A stretch of 64,000 bases of DNA from Haliclona indistincta. Lineage: Eukaryota > Porifera > Demospongiae > Haplosclerida > Chalinidae. Below the pieces are notes generated by a model that worked only from the letters and a program-made list of their open reading frames with translations, was not told the origin of the DNA and did not search any database. Location: NCBI GenBank assembly GCA_964017065.1, contig OZ024788.1:12028776-12092775 (forward strand), written 5' to 3'. Shown here in pieces: positions 1 through 11,765 of the stretch. Position 1 is the stretch's first letter. Every line of letters starts with the position of its first letter. The position numbers and the translations under genes were made by a program.

Positions 1-923
1 GTGCAGGCTGTACTGTGGCTAGTGCAAAACCCGCGAGCCTCACCCGCCACTTGAGGTAAGTGGTCGTGAACACTCCTTCTCAACATCAAAGAAACTCGAT
101 TTCGTGCGAGTTTTGCTAGACCCTCTTTTCGCCTTGCCGTGACCCCGCCCATTAATTATTAGCGAAAAGAGGGCTAGCGGCTAGACTATACTCACATGTG
201 ACTGCCGGGCATCATGATGTGAAGAGAAGCATCAACATAGCCGTCACCTCTCACCTCAGTAGCTGCAGATACAGGCACATGATGGTTACTAATAAACCAA
301 CTACATGAGCTGTCAAATGTACGTTTGATAGCTACTGTGGGATTTCATGACAATGTGACTAAACTCACGTGGAGGAGAATAGTAGTTACCAAACACCTCA
401 TCCTTTAACTTGTTAGGGAACAAGAATACCAGCTCAGTTAGATCATGTAGTCTGAGGGAGAGAGAGAGAGAGTGTGTGTGTGTGTGTGAGAGAGAGAGTA
501 AGGAAGAGAGTGTGTGTAGAGTGAGAGAGTGTGTGTGAGAGACAGAGCGAGAAAGAGAGTGAGAGTGAGAAAGAGAGTGAGAGAGTGTGAGTGTGTGAGA
601 GAGAGAGTGTGTGTGAGTGAGTGTGCGTGAGAGAGAATGAGTAAAAGTGGGCAGTGCTACCTACCTGTCAGCAAAGCTGCGAACAGAAAGATCGTGTTTT
701 CCCCATGGAACTAGACGAAGAATCTGCTTATCTCCTAGTTCGTTTTCTGTTTGAGAGAGAAAATGAGTTTCAATTGCTTGTGATGTAGTGTTGGTCACCT
801 GCTACCCATGTGACTGACACGCCCCCAGCCTCTGAGTCACTGAAGCGTATGAGGAACGTCCCCGGTTGAACCTGTAGCAACACATTCTGAGCTTCCGTCT
901 TATCCATGAACCCATGGATCAGC

Positions 924-985
<62 letters not shown>

Positions 986-1017
986 GGGAGGGAGGGAGGG
1001 AGAGAGAGGGGGGGAGG

Positions 1018-1055
<38 letters not shown>

Positions 1056-2445
1056 CATATAATGCTACAGTTACACACATTAACTCACTCTTCCACCCAT
1101 TCCCGTTTTAACGTGGTCTTGATCAGATCAAGGTGTTTGTAGAACCACTCCCAGAATGTGAAGGTATGAGTACGCAGCTGGTCTCTACACATCTGCTGGC
1201 GAGTGACTGACATCTGCTTGATATCCTCCTCCATCCCTGAGACACACAATGATACATGTACACCATCACACTAACCACACCCACCTACACCCAGTAGTTT
1301 CCGACCCAGGTAGTCAAGGTTCTGATGAGTGAGACCACGCCCAGTGTGAGCCAGGAAATAGTAGCCGAGAGCATCAGCTACTTTAGGCCATGGTACGACC
1401 TCTGGGACTACAAACTGCTCTCGATTCTGCACAAGAGAGAGAGAACAGGATCGCCTCACACAGAGAAATAATGCTGTACCGCTTCAGCAAAGGCATTATC
1501 CCAGAAGATGGTTTCTTCAGCTGCGGTTGCTGAGTGACATGGACGATGACTACCGCTGGGAGAGATTGGCACTGCATGGACAGCAAGTAAGTCATAAACA
1601 AGAATACACCAGCTGCATGCCTACTGTACCTGAACAGGAACATTCATTCCTCCTCCTGCTATGCTGAAGTTCGACCGAAACAGCAAAGTAAACTTTTCTT
1701 CAGTGACAGTCTCAGCCGCCCTCCTCTCTGAGCTCCTCTTAATCTTCTTGAGTTGCATGAAATTGAAGTTGCACTGAAGAGTACCAGTTTGAGTATTGTA
1801 CTCCATAGTCTTCTGATTGTTGAGAATTTCACCATAGTTGATAACTGGTTGGTGACTCTTGAGTTCATGAGAAGAAAGAGAAAATGAAGGCATAGCATTG
1901 CTTTACAGTATAATCACTGTACTGTATGGTAGCCTGGGTCTACTATTAGTCCATGAGCTTGAGGCCAAAATTTTGGCTTTTGGTATCATCTGGAGGGACT
2001 AAGGTTCATAGTATTTTTTTAGAAGCCCTACACATCTAGAATCAGAAAATGTGTGATAGCATTGCCGAAATGGTAGCTTTTGTGTTTTATCAAGGTTTTT
2101 GTATCTACTGTTAGCAAGCTTGAGGTAGTAATTAAATTCATGCTCCTGTAATCATATTCACAACAATGATTCTGATTATCAAGCAATGAAACTACTTATA
2201 CATGTACTTCATGCTGTAAGATTATCGAAGAAAGCTATATTAATACTTAGACTGTAGTGATCTGCTCTGAAGGCAGATGTCCTTGGCATGTCATAGCAAG
2301 ATAAGGACATGTTTGTTCCTTGTGTGGAACTAAAACCCAGAGAAGATGGGTATAAAAAAAACCAGCCTGAAGATGGGTATAAGTAACTTGTACATGCTTA
2401 TACATTGGATGAGACAATGCCAAGTGTTTTTGCAGCTAAAGCCGT

Positions 2446-2838
2446 GTTCGCACTGACAACCCGGGTCGAATCCGGGTTGAAATAAAACCCGGGTTGAACT
2501 CGGTTAGCGCGCGTCCGCACTCGACCTGGAGCAATGTGAGTCAGGTCCATGAGCAGTCCAAGGTAGCGTTTATAGCACTAGCACGAGAGCTTCTTGACAA
2601 GGTAAGTCTTTCTCTACCTCTTGAGTGCTCAGGGAATGTCTCTAGTGCGCGTACACGTGGCGGTGCCTAGGCGAACCCGGTTTCAACCCAGTTCAACCCA
2701 CATACGTATGTGGGTTGGCTTAACCCAGGTTCAACCCGGATTCGCCAAAACCGGATCTCTGCAGATCGAGTGCGGACGCGATCTATCCGAGTTCAACCTG
2801 GGTTGAACCCGGGTTCGCACGCCAGTGCGGACAGGCCT
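2446..2838. mobile_element. MITE rich in CCCGGGTTGAA sub-repeats
   Basis: Imperfect terminal inverted repeats: the left end reads CCGTGTTCGCACTG and the right end reads CAGTGCGGACAGG. TAAAG-like bases flank both sides. The interior is made of forward and reverse copies of the motif ACCCGGGTTGAA, and two inverted copies of a GAGTGCGGACGCG-like segment lie near each end. No transposase is encoded. STAT copy 2 lacks it. Superfamily unknown. Confidence 0.6.
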
Positions 2839-3867
2839 TAAAGCAAAGTAAAGACTATAGACCTGCATTAAAGAAATCAGAATAAGTTTCTTGATTTGAA
2901 TTAGGAATGGTACCTAGCAAAAGCATTCTGTACCTAGCAGGAGCATTCTGTACCTAGCTTTCTCCTAAAATAGATAGTATTTATGCCCATCCCTTCTACC
3001 AGCATAGTGACTAATTATTGATCTCATGCAGACACCACCTGTATGTTCTAAAATGAGATTTAATCAACAGCTATGCATGCCGATATAATTATGAAAGGAC
3101 TATATACATGCAATTTAGTCAAAGGCTGACTACTAAGCAGGACAGCCAGGTAGCAGCACTGTATTATAGGCCAGAGAGGTGACAGGCCCAGTTACCAGAG
3201 GATGAAAATTGTAAGAAAAGAAGCTAATGAGCAGTTGGTACAACAGTTAAGTCGTCTTATATCGGTCTTATATACCAATTTATTGACATCTTATTCCAAG
3301 CAATGAAAGATTTGATCAAAGGCTTAATACAATATACAATTCTGCATGACTTGATACAATCAGACATGCATGCATGGGTAATTTTAATAGACAAGATTAA
3401 TAAAGAAATGGAGTAATACTAATAGACTCAATAAACTATCCTAATAGCGAACAACAGGCAAACCTCTATTTTGTACTTTAGTCATCAACATGTGTAGTAT
3501 AGCAATAGAATGGTTGTTTAGCATAATATTATTTAGACCAATAATGAATGCAAACACATCATTCCCTAGATGATGAGTAGTATCTCAGCAAAGGTAGTAA
3601 TCAAGTTTAAGTAGTAATAAATTATTTCTATTATGACTTTCTATTATAATTGACCCCTTATCTGAAATTTTATTATACTGGAAGCTTATGCTCTATGGTT
3701 TGTGCTTTACTGTAAGAACCGCTGTACTGCACCTGATAGATTGCAACCAGCACACATCGGTCATTCTTTTACTGCATAAGGACTTTTACCAAGATATAAT
3801 TATGCCTCGGTGGGCAGAGCCACGAGGCATACAGTAGTTCGTCGGTTTGTCATTCATTCATTCATTC

Positions 3868-5612
3868 ATTATGCCTCGGTGGGCGGAGCCACGAGGCATA
3901 CAGTAGTCGTGTTGTGTGTGTGTGTATCTGTCCGTTGCCGGCATAGCGCATCGCACGCTAAAAACTAAGCGCTGATATCAGCAACACAGGTAGAAATCGC
4001 TATTTGCTCAGAACTGAATTGATAAATTGTTGGTTCTAAAGCTCCGTTCGTGAGTTATGGCGTGAGATGCTTACCTCGACGGCTGTTCCCGGCTATCTGG
4101 ACTCCTCTAAAGACAAAACAGTTTACAGCTGACTGCCTTACAGCTAGTGAGTTCGTTTGTACTACAAAACAGCTTGGTACCGTAGGGCGGTATTTTTCCG
4201 TGGCGTACAATTTTCGCGAAATTCGCGAATTTAAGGCCAAATCCCGAAAATTAAAATCGCGAAATTAATGGGCGGGTGATGGGTGTGGTCATTTACTGAG
4301 CGCGCGCAGTGCATTCAAGTAGATTCGATAATGACGCTGTTGAAGTATTTTAAGAAGAGCAAGAAGAATAGTTCTGTTCTCCCAAATCCGGACGGTCCAT
4401 TGTCTGATCTGTCTTATCTTGTCTTATAATTAACGGGTGTGGTCTGGGTGTGGCCTCTCCATCGAGTCAAAACGAAAATAAATTTCGCGAATTATTGCTG
4501 TCGCGAAAATTGTACGCCACGGAAAAATACTGCCCTACGGTAGGTCCAGCGAAATTCTCTCGAAGGCCTACAGCTCGAGCTTGAGCTCGCCGGCTTGAGC
4601 TACAGTAGTTGCTGATGATCTAGAGTTCTCTGTAGACAAAACTATCCACAGTTGACTGCCTAGAAACTGATAAGTCACAGGATAGCAGCGTAGGACGCTA
4701 CTAGTATCTCGCTCGTGTATGTGCTGTGCCGTGCCGTGCTCTGCACTCGAATTGAACTTTATAGACACACCCAGTTGAATTAGTGGTCAGCACTGATTGG
4801 CTTCTGATTGCATAGTTGCAACCCACTAGCTTATTCTGCAAACAGTGCTGTACTGCAGCTTGTTGCAGCGCTCTTCAGCTTTAATTTCATCATACAGGAA
4901 TTGCATTGCATAACTATTATACTGCTGTACAGAAAGGTATAACAGCTGCAGTTTGTTGCTGTGTATGTGAAATGGTTGCATTCCACCGAGGCATCTGCAC
5001 CTTCGGTGCTTCATTCATTCTGTCCGCAGGCAGAACTTCGCGTCGGCAGAAAACTAAGCGCTGATACTTGCAATACATGTTCAACTCGGTGTTGCCTCGG
5101 AATTGAATTGATAGACTTTTGGTTTCAACGCTTCGTTACCTTGAATGGCATTGCTGGACTCGCTCAGCATTGTGGGACTTCGCTGAAGATAAAGCTGTCT
5201 ACTATAGTCTTCTTCACAGCTTGTAAGACAATTCTGTACTCAAGGTAGTACAGTGAGTGCTGAGAAATCAATCGTGCTATCGCTAAGCAGTGGCAGCTCC
5301 AGCAAGCTAGCAAGCTAGCAACCAGCGCTCACGTGCTGTGTTGATTATAGGCACGCCCAACTGAATTCCATGTGGTTAGCACTGCTAGGCTTCTGATTGC
5401 ATAGTTGCAACCCACTAGCTTATTCTGCAAACAGTGCTGTATTGCAGCTTGTCGCAGCGCTCTTCAGCTTTAATTTCATCATACAGGAATTGCATTGCAT
5501 AACTATTATACTGCATTGTGATTGCTGTATAGCAAGGTATAACAGCTGCAGTTTGTTGCTGTGTATGTGAAATGGTTGCATTCCACCGAGGCATCTGCAT
5601 CTTTGGTGCTTC
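3868..5612. repeat. ATGCCTCGG dispersed element, two tandem partial copies
   Basis: Begins with a hairpin-forming head (ATGCCTCGGTGGGCGGAGCC, then its complement), followed by CAGTAGTCG and a GT-rich tract. It ends with CCGAGGCATCTGCACC..GGTGCTTC. Unit 1 is about 3868-5012 and contains the TA-flanked MITE at 4180-4540; a shorter unit follows at about 5020-5612. An extra head copy sits at 3805-3838. Relatives in the window: 15757-16652 (inverted), 25548-26340 and 55379-57545. No protein was recognised; short open frames shared by the copies are repeat-derived. Confidence 0.75.
4180..4540. mobile_element. TA-target MITE nested in the ATGCCTCGG element
   Basis: Terminal inverted repeats of about 30 bp start CCGTAGGGC, followed by TATTTTTCCGTGGCGTAC and AATTTTCGCGA. 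TA is duplicated at 4178-4179 and 4541-4542. The related element at 15757-16652 reads straight through (CAGCTTGG-TA-GGTCCAGCG when reversed, near 16245-16260), a clean empty site. The TA target suggests a Tc1/mariner-type non-autonomous element. Confidence 0.85.
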
Positions 5613-6639
5613 ATTATTATGGTAAAATGCATGCTGTCTATGCAGCCTGTCTAACCAAAAGAGCTATAGGGTGTACACTCACTGTGTCTAAGTCAGTGAA
5701 AAATGTGGATGAAAAAATGAAATGATCAAAATTAATTGTTATTTAGGTAATTTATGCGAATTTAATATTTAATTTGTGATAAAACCCAAAAGCTACCTCT
5801 AGAACAATGCTATCATCTATTATATAACTCTAGGGATGTATACCTTCCTAAAAATCACCATTTAACCTTAGTCCCCCAAAATGATACCCTCCAACCCCCA
5901 AGCTCATGGTCTATATGTATACAAAACCATTAGGAATACTATAGTTTATGGTACAAATGACAGTATGCTCAGCAAACACATGAACTAAACGTGTTACTTA
6001 CATGTGGCACAAATTTTATGAGCCTTTGAGTAAGCATGTGAGCGAAAAAAGATGCTAAAGTGTAGAATCAAGCAGCCGATATGGTCCCAAGAAGATACAG
6101 CCGATGCATAATAGAAAATTACTGAGCCTACAGTAGCTGACATTTAAACTAACACCAAAATTGCTCGAAAACACCATACCCCATTGGGTGGCTGTATACG
6201 ACCACCACCATGCAGACAAGAGTGATGTACAAAGGAAAGCTACACAAAAGAGTCTGTGCATTGATATCGGTATTGAACCACGACTGTATGTTTCATAATT
6301 CAAATCTTTCTATATACACGTAGATTTGTCCGCCATAGTGAATTAAAAGCACTCATACTAATAAGTTATGGATGTTATGTTAAAATGAGTATATAGGGAA
6401 GGAATGTCTCAGACGAGGTTTTGTTATCACATGTACACCACATCACACTCTCATATTGAAGCACACAGACTGATTCCCATTCCAGTACTAGTGCAGTATG
6501 AACTGTATACACACACTCGCCTTGTGTACATGGAATGGTCCTGCTCGTGTCACATGATCATCATGTGACCCAAGCAATACTATAGGACAGCCAGTAAGTC
6601 AATGAGTTCACTCTATCACTCATCAACTAGCCAGGCATG

Positions 6640-6767
<128 letters not shown>

Positions 6768-7565
6768 GAGTGCAGACAGACCTTTTACCTCTCATTATCG
6801 ACAAAGATTGACACAACAATAGCTATGATGCATATACCGTAATGTTTGGGATAAACAAATTTTATAATTCACAATTAACTACTAGAAAAATATTTTGAGC
6901 GATCAAAACTTGAGCAACTACACAAAATTTTACAACCACATTTTTCTCCCATACAGTAGTAGCATGCTACATGCATTCGTTAGTCTGTGTGATGATGGGT
7001 AGTGAGTGACTTACGGTTTGTTAGGATCAGCAGCAAGAGCTCTCGCCTGCTTGTCACTAGAGGAGAGAGATGAGATACATGAAGTTAGTAAGTGCATTGA
7101 GCACATGATCAATAAACTACAGGCATGGTACATGAAGATTGTAGGCTTGTTGTACAGAATTGGAGATCACTTGGACTCACTTTATAATAGTTACAATGAC
7201 CTCAGGAGCTGAGAGATGAACTTGTAGCTTGTTACCAACTAGTAATCTGAAGAGAGACATGAACAAGGAGATTAGGAGAAGATGGGCAGACATGAACTAC
7301 AGTATTTCACCATCCACCATCACCCTCACTACTGTATGTACACCATGTATGTGTAGCTAGCCTCACCTGACAGTAGCTGAGAACCTGTTGGCTGTTTTGA
7401 TAACTTGTGGTGGTTGTTTTTCAAGCACAAAACTCCTGACAACAAACACATTATGAACAAAGGAATCAAGACACAGTTATATAATATATGCATGTATGTA
7501 TGTATGTATGTATGCTTGTATGTACAAAAGAATGTGAATAAAATAAGACAGTGAATGAGAGCAAG

Positions 7566-7650
7566 TGGGTGAGTGAGTGAGTGAGTGAGTGAGTGAGTGA
7601 GTGAGTGAGTGAGTGAGTGAGTGAGTGAGTGAGTGAGTGAGAGAGAGAGT
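7566..7650. repeat. (GTGA)n microsatellite
   Basis: Tetranucleotide GTGA array of about 80 bp in the noncoding stretch beyond the first recognisable STAT exon of copy 1. STAT copy 2 has only two or three units at 53745-53760. A short TGTA array lies at 7494-7525. Confidence 0.9.
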
Positions 7651-7679
7651 GTGTTAGTCAAGTGAGAACAGATGTTACT

Positions 7680-7985
7680 CACTTGCCTCTGACATACCGT
7701 CCACATATCCAGCCCACATGTACATGTTACTACCAACACAAATGGTTTGATGTAGAGTATGAGGATCAGGCTCGTACCTGTTGGCCGCTGTGAGGATAAG
7801 AAACTAGCTAAAGTTGGTATCTAACACGCCCGAGTAAATGACTCACACTGAGGAGTCGTCATATCTCAAGAGGTAGTCACACAGTATCAGCATGTAATGG
7901 CGACCATGATCAAGATCAGATCTAGACAGGGGATCAGAAAAAAGGATATGCGAAGAATCCCACAGGAATGGGTTGAGCTACTAAA
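7680..7985 (-). pseudogene. Kelch-like exon pair, copy 1 (degraded)
   Basis: Two exon-like blocks upstream of STAT copy 1, matching 53795-54075. The 7690-7790 block reads YEPDPHT then VGSNMYMWAGYVDGM, which resembles a kelch repeat blade and is flanked by AG and GTGAGT. The second block (about 7845-7975) carries small insertions (a T-run and an extra TAGATC) that break the frame seen in copy 2. The kelch frame leaves phase 1 while the next STAT exon needs phase 2, so this is probably a separate gene remnant rather than the STAT N-terminus. Confidence 0.35.
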
Positions 7986-8046
7986 TACATTAATGCATTA
8001 CTAGATGTGCTCCACCTACTATCAGCTGACAGTGCAGTACTGCTTA

Positions 8047-8231
8047 CCGTATAGCCGGTTATTTTCATGTGGATTTAATTTTCGAACGGCTGGTGCGGGT
8101 CGAAAATTAGATTTCGAAAAATTCTTTTTGCGTATTTAAAAGTTCTGTGACGTGGCTCTGTGACGAAAATTAGACCCAGCCAAAATTTGGCTAACGAAAT
8201 ATTTGACCAGCGAAAAAAACCGGCTATACGG
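8047..8231. mobile_element. CCGTATAGCCGG MITE, TA target
   Basis: Inverted termini CCGTATAGCCGGTTATTTTC and its complement, with TA on both sides (8045-8046, 8232-8233). STAT copy 2 shows the unoccupied site at about 55005 (ACTGCTCAGTCTCAG). A reverse-oriented copy lies at 59063-59248. Confidence 0.85.
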
Positions 8232-8865
8232 TAGTCTCTGTTGGAACACTCAGTGCCAAACCATCACAATCAACTCGATCAATTGCCTGATCATCATATC
8301 ATAATATTTTTTATCATATCATCAGATGATCACACTAACATACTATTATTGTTTGACTCTCTTCACTAAGAATGGACTATGGTGAGCCTGAGCAGCTGGT
8401 TTACAATCACTTTTCCTCTTCCTAGCTTCCCGCTTTAGCAAGTGTAAGGCCCATGCTCTTACCTGATGATACTGCGATGAATCTCGTGTCTAGTTGATTG
8501 TTTGAGGTAGTGTTTCAGTAGAGAAGGCAGCACCGTCAGAGGCTACAAAATTTGAACGAGCTACAGACTACTACATTACGTAGAGAACGATTTGCTAGCT
8601 CAGCACCATGCTGGATAGGCGTGTCTAGGTGAGACATAATTGGAATACATTGACATTATGAAAAATGCGCGGGAATTGTTGTTGAACTAAGTAAGACACA
8701 ATAATAATCACGGAAGGTCCACAAACAATGTTCAATCATCAACCACTGCTGCTACCAGACCAGTTATATCAAGTTAGTGAACACACATGATAAACACTGG
8801 ACTGAAGGAAAACTTAGCATTAACTAGATACATGGTATTACTATCTTTTGCTTCTTTTCTTCTAG

Positions 8866-9489
8866 ATATCCCTCCAACAGGACCAGGAAGCACTGAACAA
8901 TCAACAGGCTCTGACTTCATATGGCCGATTGTCGCTGGTGTCGGTGGTCTAGTGGTTGGTATCTTCTTCGGTATTGTGCTGTTTGCTCTGATGCGCAATA
9001 GACACAACTTCATTTGGAGTCCTCGTAATCGCCGTGGAAACTATGCCGTATCCTATGACAATGGCAAAGAGCCTCACAGTAATGGAGCAGCAGAGAAGGG
9101 TGATAGCTGGTTGAACAACTCTGAATATTCCAAGCCAGCTAATCATCCCTCGACTCCTCCACTCACCAAGCTCAATCCAACCTCCACACCCTCACAACAC
9201 AGGGTCACCGACTCACCTGTGCTCACCAAGTACCATAAAGAAAGAGGTCACTCTCGCTCACAGAGCTCCGGAGGAATTAACCCTATCTCCACCTACAACA
9301 ATCACACCCGATGCTAATCTCAAAACCACAGTAGTGGTTGAAGAAAAGGTCACAAACAGAGATAGAGAACGATTCGGCCACAACATGGTGAGCCGGCAAG
9401 TATCCAAGGAGTACCCCATGATTACACCGCGCTATACAACAGTGGAGTACCATGCACGCACAGGGTCACTGGACTTTGACCGAAAATAA
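8866..9489 (+). CDS. Single-pass membrane protein, 3' exon (TM + cytoplasmic tail), one frameshift
   Basis: The acceptor TTCTTCTAG precedes a phase-1 exon. A short Ser/Thr/Gly-rich stalk leads into a strong transmembrane helix (WPIVAGVGGLVVGIFFGIVL), then a basic stop-transfer NRH and a Ser/Pro/Thr-rich cytoplasmic tail. As assembled the frame ends at 9317 (YNNHTRC). Compared with the copy at 30757 there is one extra base near 9306; beyond it the same frame runs on through EEKVTN, the tyrosine motif YTTVEYHA and SLDFDRK to a stop at 9487-9489, so the real tail is about 57 residues longer. No ectodomain exons lie upstream; that DNA is the STAT region, so this may be an orphan 3' fragment. A transmembrane receptor or adhesion protein is likely; family unknown. 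Confidence 0.6.
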
Positions 9490-10700
9490 CTACCCTAAAT
9501 TAGCAACCAATCATCAAGGGCCCTCACTACAGACTCAACTTTGTGTTTTAACAAACGACCGACAAACCGACTATAGACTGACTGACTTATATATTTGACA
9601 GCAACTATAGACAATATCAACAATCTTATTTCAAGTACCAAGCTACGACATTCATTGACACTTGAGAAAGTGCTACATTTAGCCCGATCGATAAAAGCAT
9701 CTTACCATCTGCTCAAACACATGTATACTCATCAATTATTTTTATCTCATTCTGTGATTGGCAGTTAGTTCATGTTTGTTGATTGTGTCGCATTCATTAT
9801 CATGCACCTGATGATCATTGTTTGTTTGTCATGTACTCAGTCTGTGTTGTATTTATGATTGAACAATCCAGATTTTGTCATGAATCATGATCACAGCATT
9901 GAGCATGATGCGTCAACAACTCAAATTAGCTTAATTTGATATAAGCATAGTCATCTATAGCATTTGGGCGCTACAAGTATTGCATTATGAGCATAGTAAA
10001 GCTCTGCTGTGTAGAATGTCATAATGGATCATCACTGTATGAATTCTCTCTAATCAACGATTCAAGCTAGTGGATAAGGGATTCATGGTCAATAATGAAT
10101 CAACTGCATGAGTCAAGGCCTCAGCTTGCATGACTTCGGACACTGTGTAAATCAGTACTGTATTCTTATGTACAAGTGTGGAGTACCATGCATGCATGCT
10201 CAGGGGCACTGGGCTTTGACCTATACCCTTATAGCAACTAATCAGCAATGTCCGTCACTACGTGCAGTCGAAGTTTGTACATTTAACTTCAAAATTAATT
10301 TTTTGCTTACTATCAGTTCAAACTACGTAGCTTTTGGTGATGTGATTGGTCAAATTGTCATATAACATGACATGAACCGGTAAACATTCTTTATGTTAAC
10401 TGTTGACACATGGTCATTACATTCAAAATTATAGTAATGAGTGCTAAGAAAAATACATTACAGCAATATTGAGTAAAAACACAATGTGAATTAAAGTATC
10501 TATAATGATAGCTAAGTTTTACTGGAGACATCCATGGACATGCACAAACAGCTGATTGTCAATAAGCCTGTCAAGTAGCTACTTCTAAATGCATAGAGTA
10601 TACGAAAATTAAATATAAACATTAACTATCAATTATAGTGCTACATCAAAGAATAAATGAAAAAGTACCAATACGAAAATCTAAATTAGGTGTGTCAGTT
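9490..10700. other. 3' flank of the membrane-protein exon; no gene seen
   Basis: AT-rich sequence. Bases 9490-9870 are shared with 31050-31470. A degenerate extra copy of the coding tail (GTGGAGTACCATGCA ... CACTGG.CTTTGACC) recurs at about 10180-10265. No other coding signal was recognised. Confidence 0.6.
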
Positions 10701-10719
10701 TGGTTCAGCTTTTTGGAGG

Positions 10720-11765
10720 TCACATTATTTCATTATCTTTCCTCATTTGTTCGATGAAGTGCTCAGGATCTTTGAAAAATTGTTGCAATCTTTCACCATC
10801 TATGGCTCCATATCCACAGACATCATTTCTTGAAAGACCTTTCTTGTTTGTCAAACGTTTCAAAAGTTTTACAATAAATGTACGATCAAGTTTTTCAGCT
10901 ATACGAAGATCCTTTTCATTTGTTTTTAGAGTTTCAAGAATTAAGCATATCAGTCCTCCAACTGCCGGAGCACTAAATGATGTACCATCATAGATTAAGA
11001 ACTGGTCACTACTATCTTTTGAAAGGCAATCGACCCTTTCCCTTTTACATTCTTTACTCCTTGGACCAATAATACCTTCTCCAACGGCCAAAAAATCGAG
11101 TCCTTCGCCTTCAGGTGAAAAATCACTTTGTTTATATTTAGTATTGTTAGAACCTATGCAAATAGTTTCATCAAAACCTGCTGGATAGGCAATGCTATTC
11201 GTCTTAGCGCCATAATTGCTGCCAGAACATACTATAATGATTCCTTTGGCATCTAATTGCTTAATTTGCTCATGCATCGTAGTGTCGGGGCACAAAATTC
11301 CACTAGCAATAACTAATACATCGACAGGAGGCTTTTTGTCAATAATATATTCTGTCAATAATTTCAATTCCTCTATCCATTCAGCCCGTTCATTTTTGGT
11401 ATAAGCCTTCCAAACTCCCAATTTAGCATTAGGAGCAACTCCACGACATATGAAACTTCTACCTGTACCATTTTTGTAAGTGACTTTCCGTTCACAACCA
11501 CAAGCAATTCCTGCACAGAAAGTGCCATGCCCATTTTTATTCATGTCGTCACAAGATATAGACTGTTCATCAAGCTGTGGCAGCCATAGCATGTCATTTT
11601 CTAGCTTCTTTTCGAAAGATGGATGTTCCATGTCGATACCGGTATCGAACACCATGAGAGTGGTTCCATTACCTGTGTACTTGCAGTCACGAAGACCCCA
11701 AAAAGTAGACGGATCAATAGCCTTTTTTCTTCCGCGATCACCATGCTGGAAATCATGGACTTCAC
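10720..11765 (-). CDS. Subtilase (peptidase S8) exon of gene A
   Basis: A single 1,046-nt exon holds the whole protease domain. The catalytic Asp lies in VFDTGID, His in NGHGTFCAGI, the oxyanion Asn in CSGSNYG, and Ser in YDGTSFSAP; a closing CGYGAIDGERL matches the usual C-terminal end of the fold. Spacing (Asp to His about 39 residues, His to Ser about 183) is normal for the family. No propeptide or secretion signal precedes it. Its entry codon is split (G|GT), matching the linker exon end (TCA G), and gives GEVHDFQHGD before the catalytic core. All catalytic residues are present, so an active serine protease is predicted. Substrate unknown. Confidence 0.88.

Noticed and set aside
906..1142. 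Open frames of Arg-Glu repeats in GA tracts (also at 6637, 6616, 51045)
   Set aside because: Pure dinucleotide repeat; every frame is open by composition. These sit in introns of the STAT copies.
7006..7212. Plus-strand open frame with EERDEIHEVSKC resembling a coiled coil
   Set aside because: Antisense to two STAT DNA-binding exons whose splice signals and protein match are clear on the minus strand.
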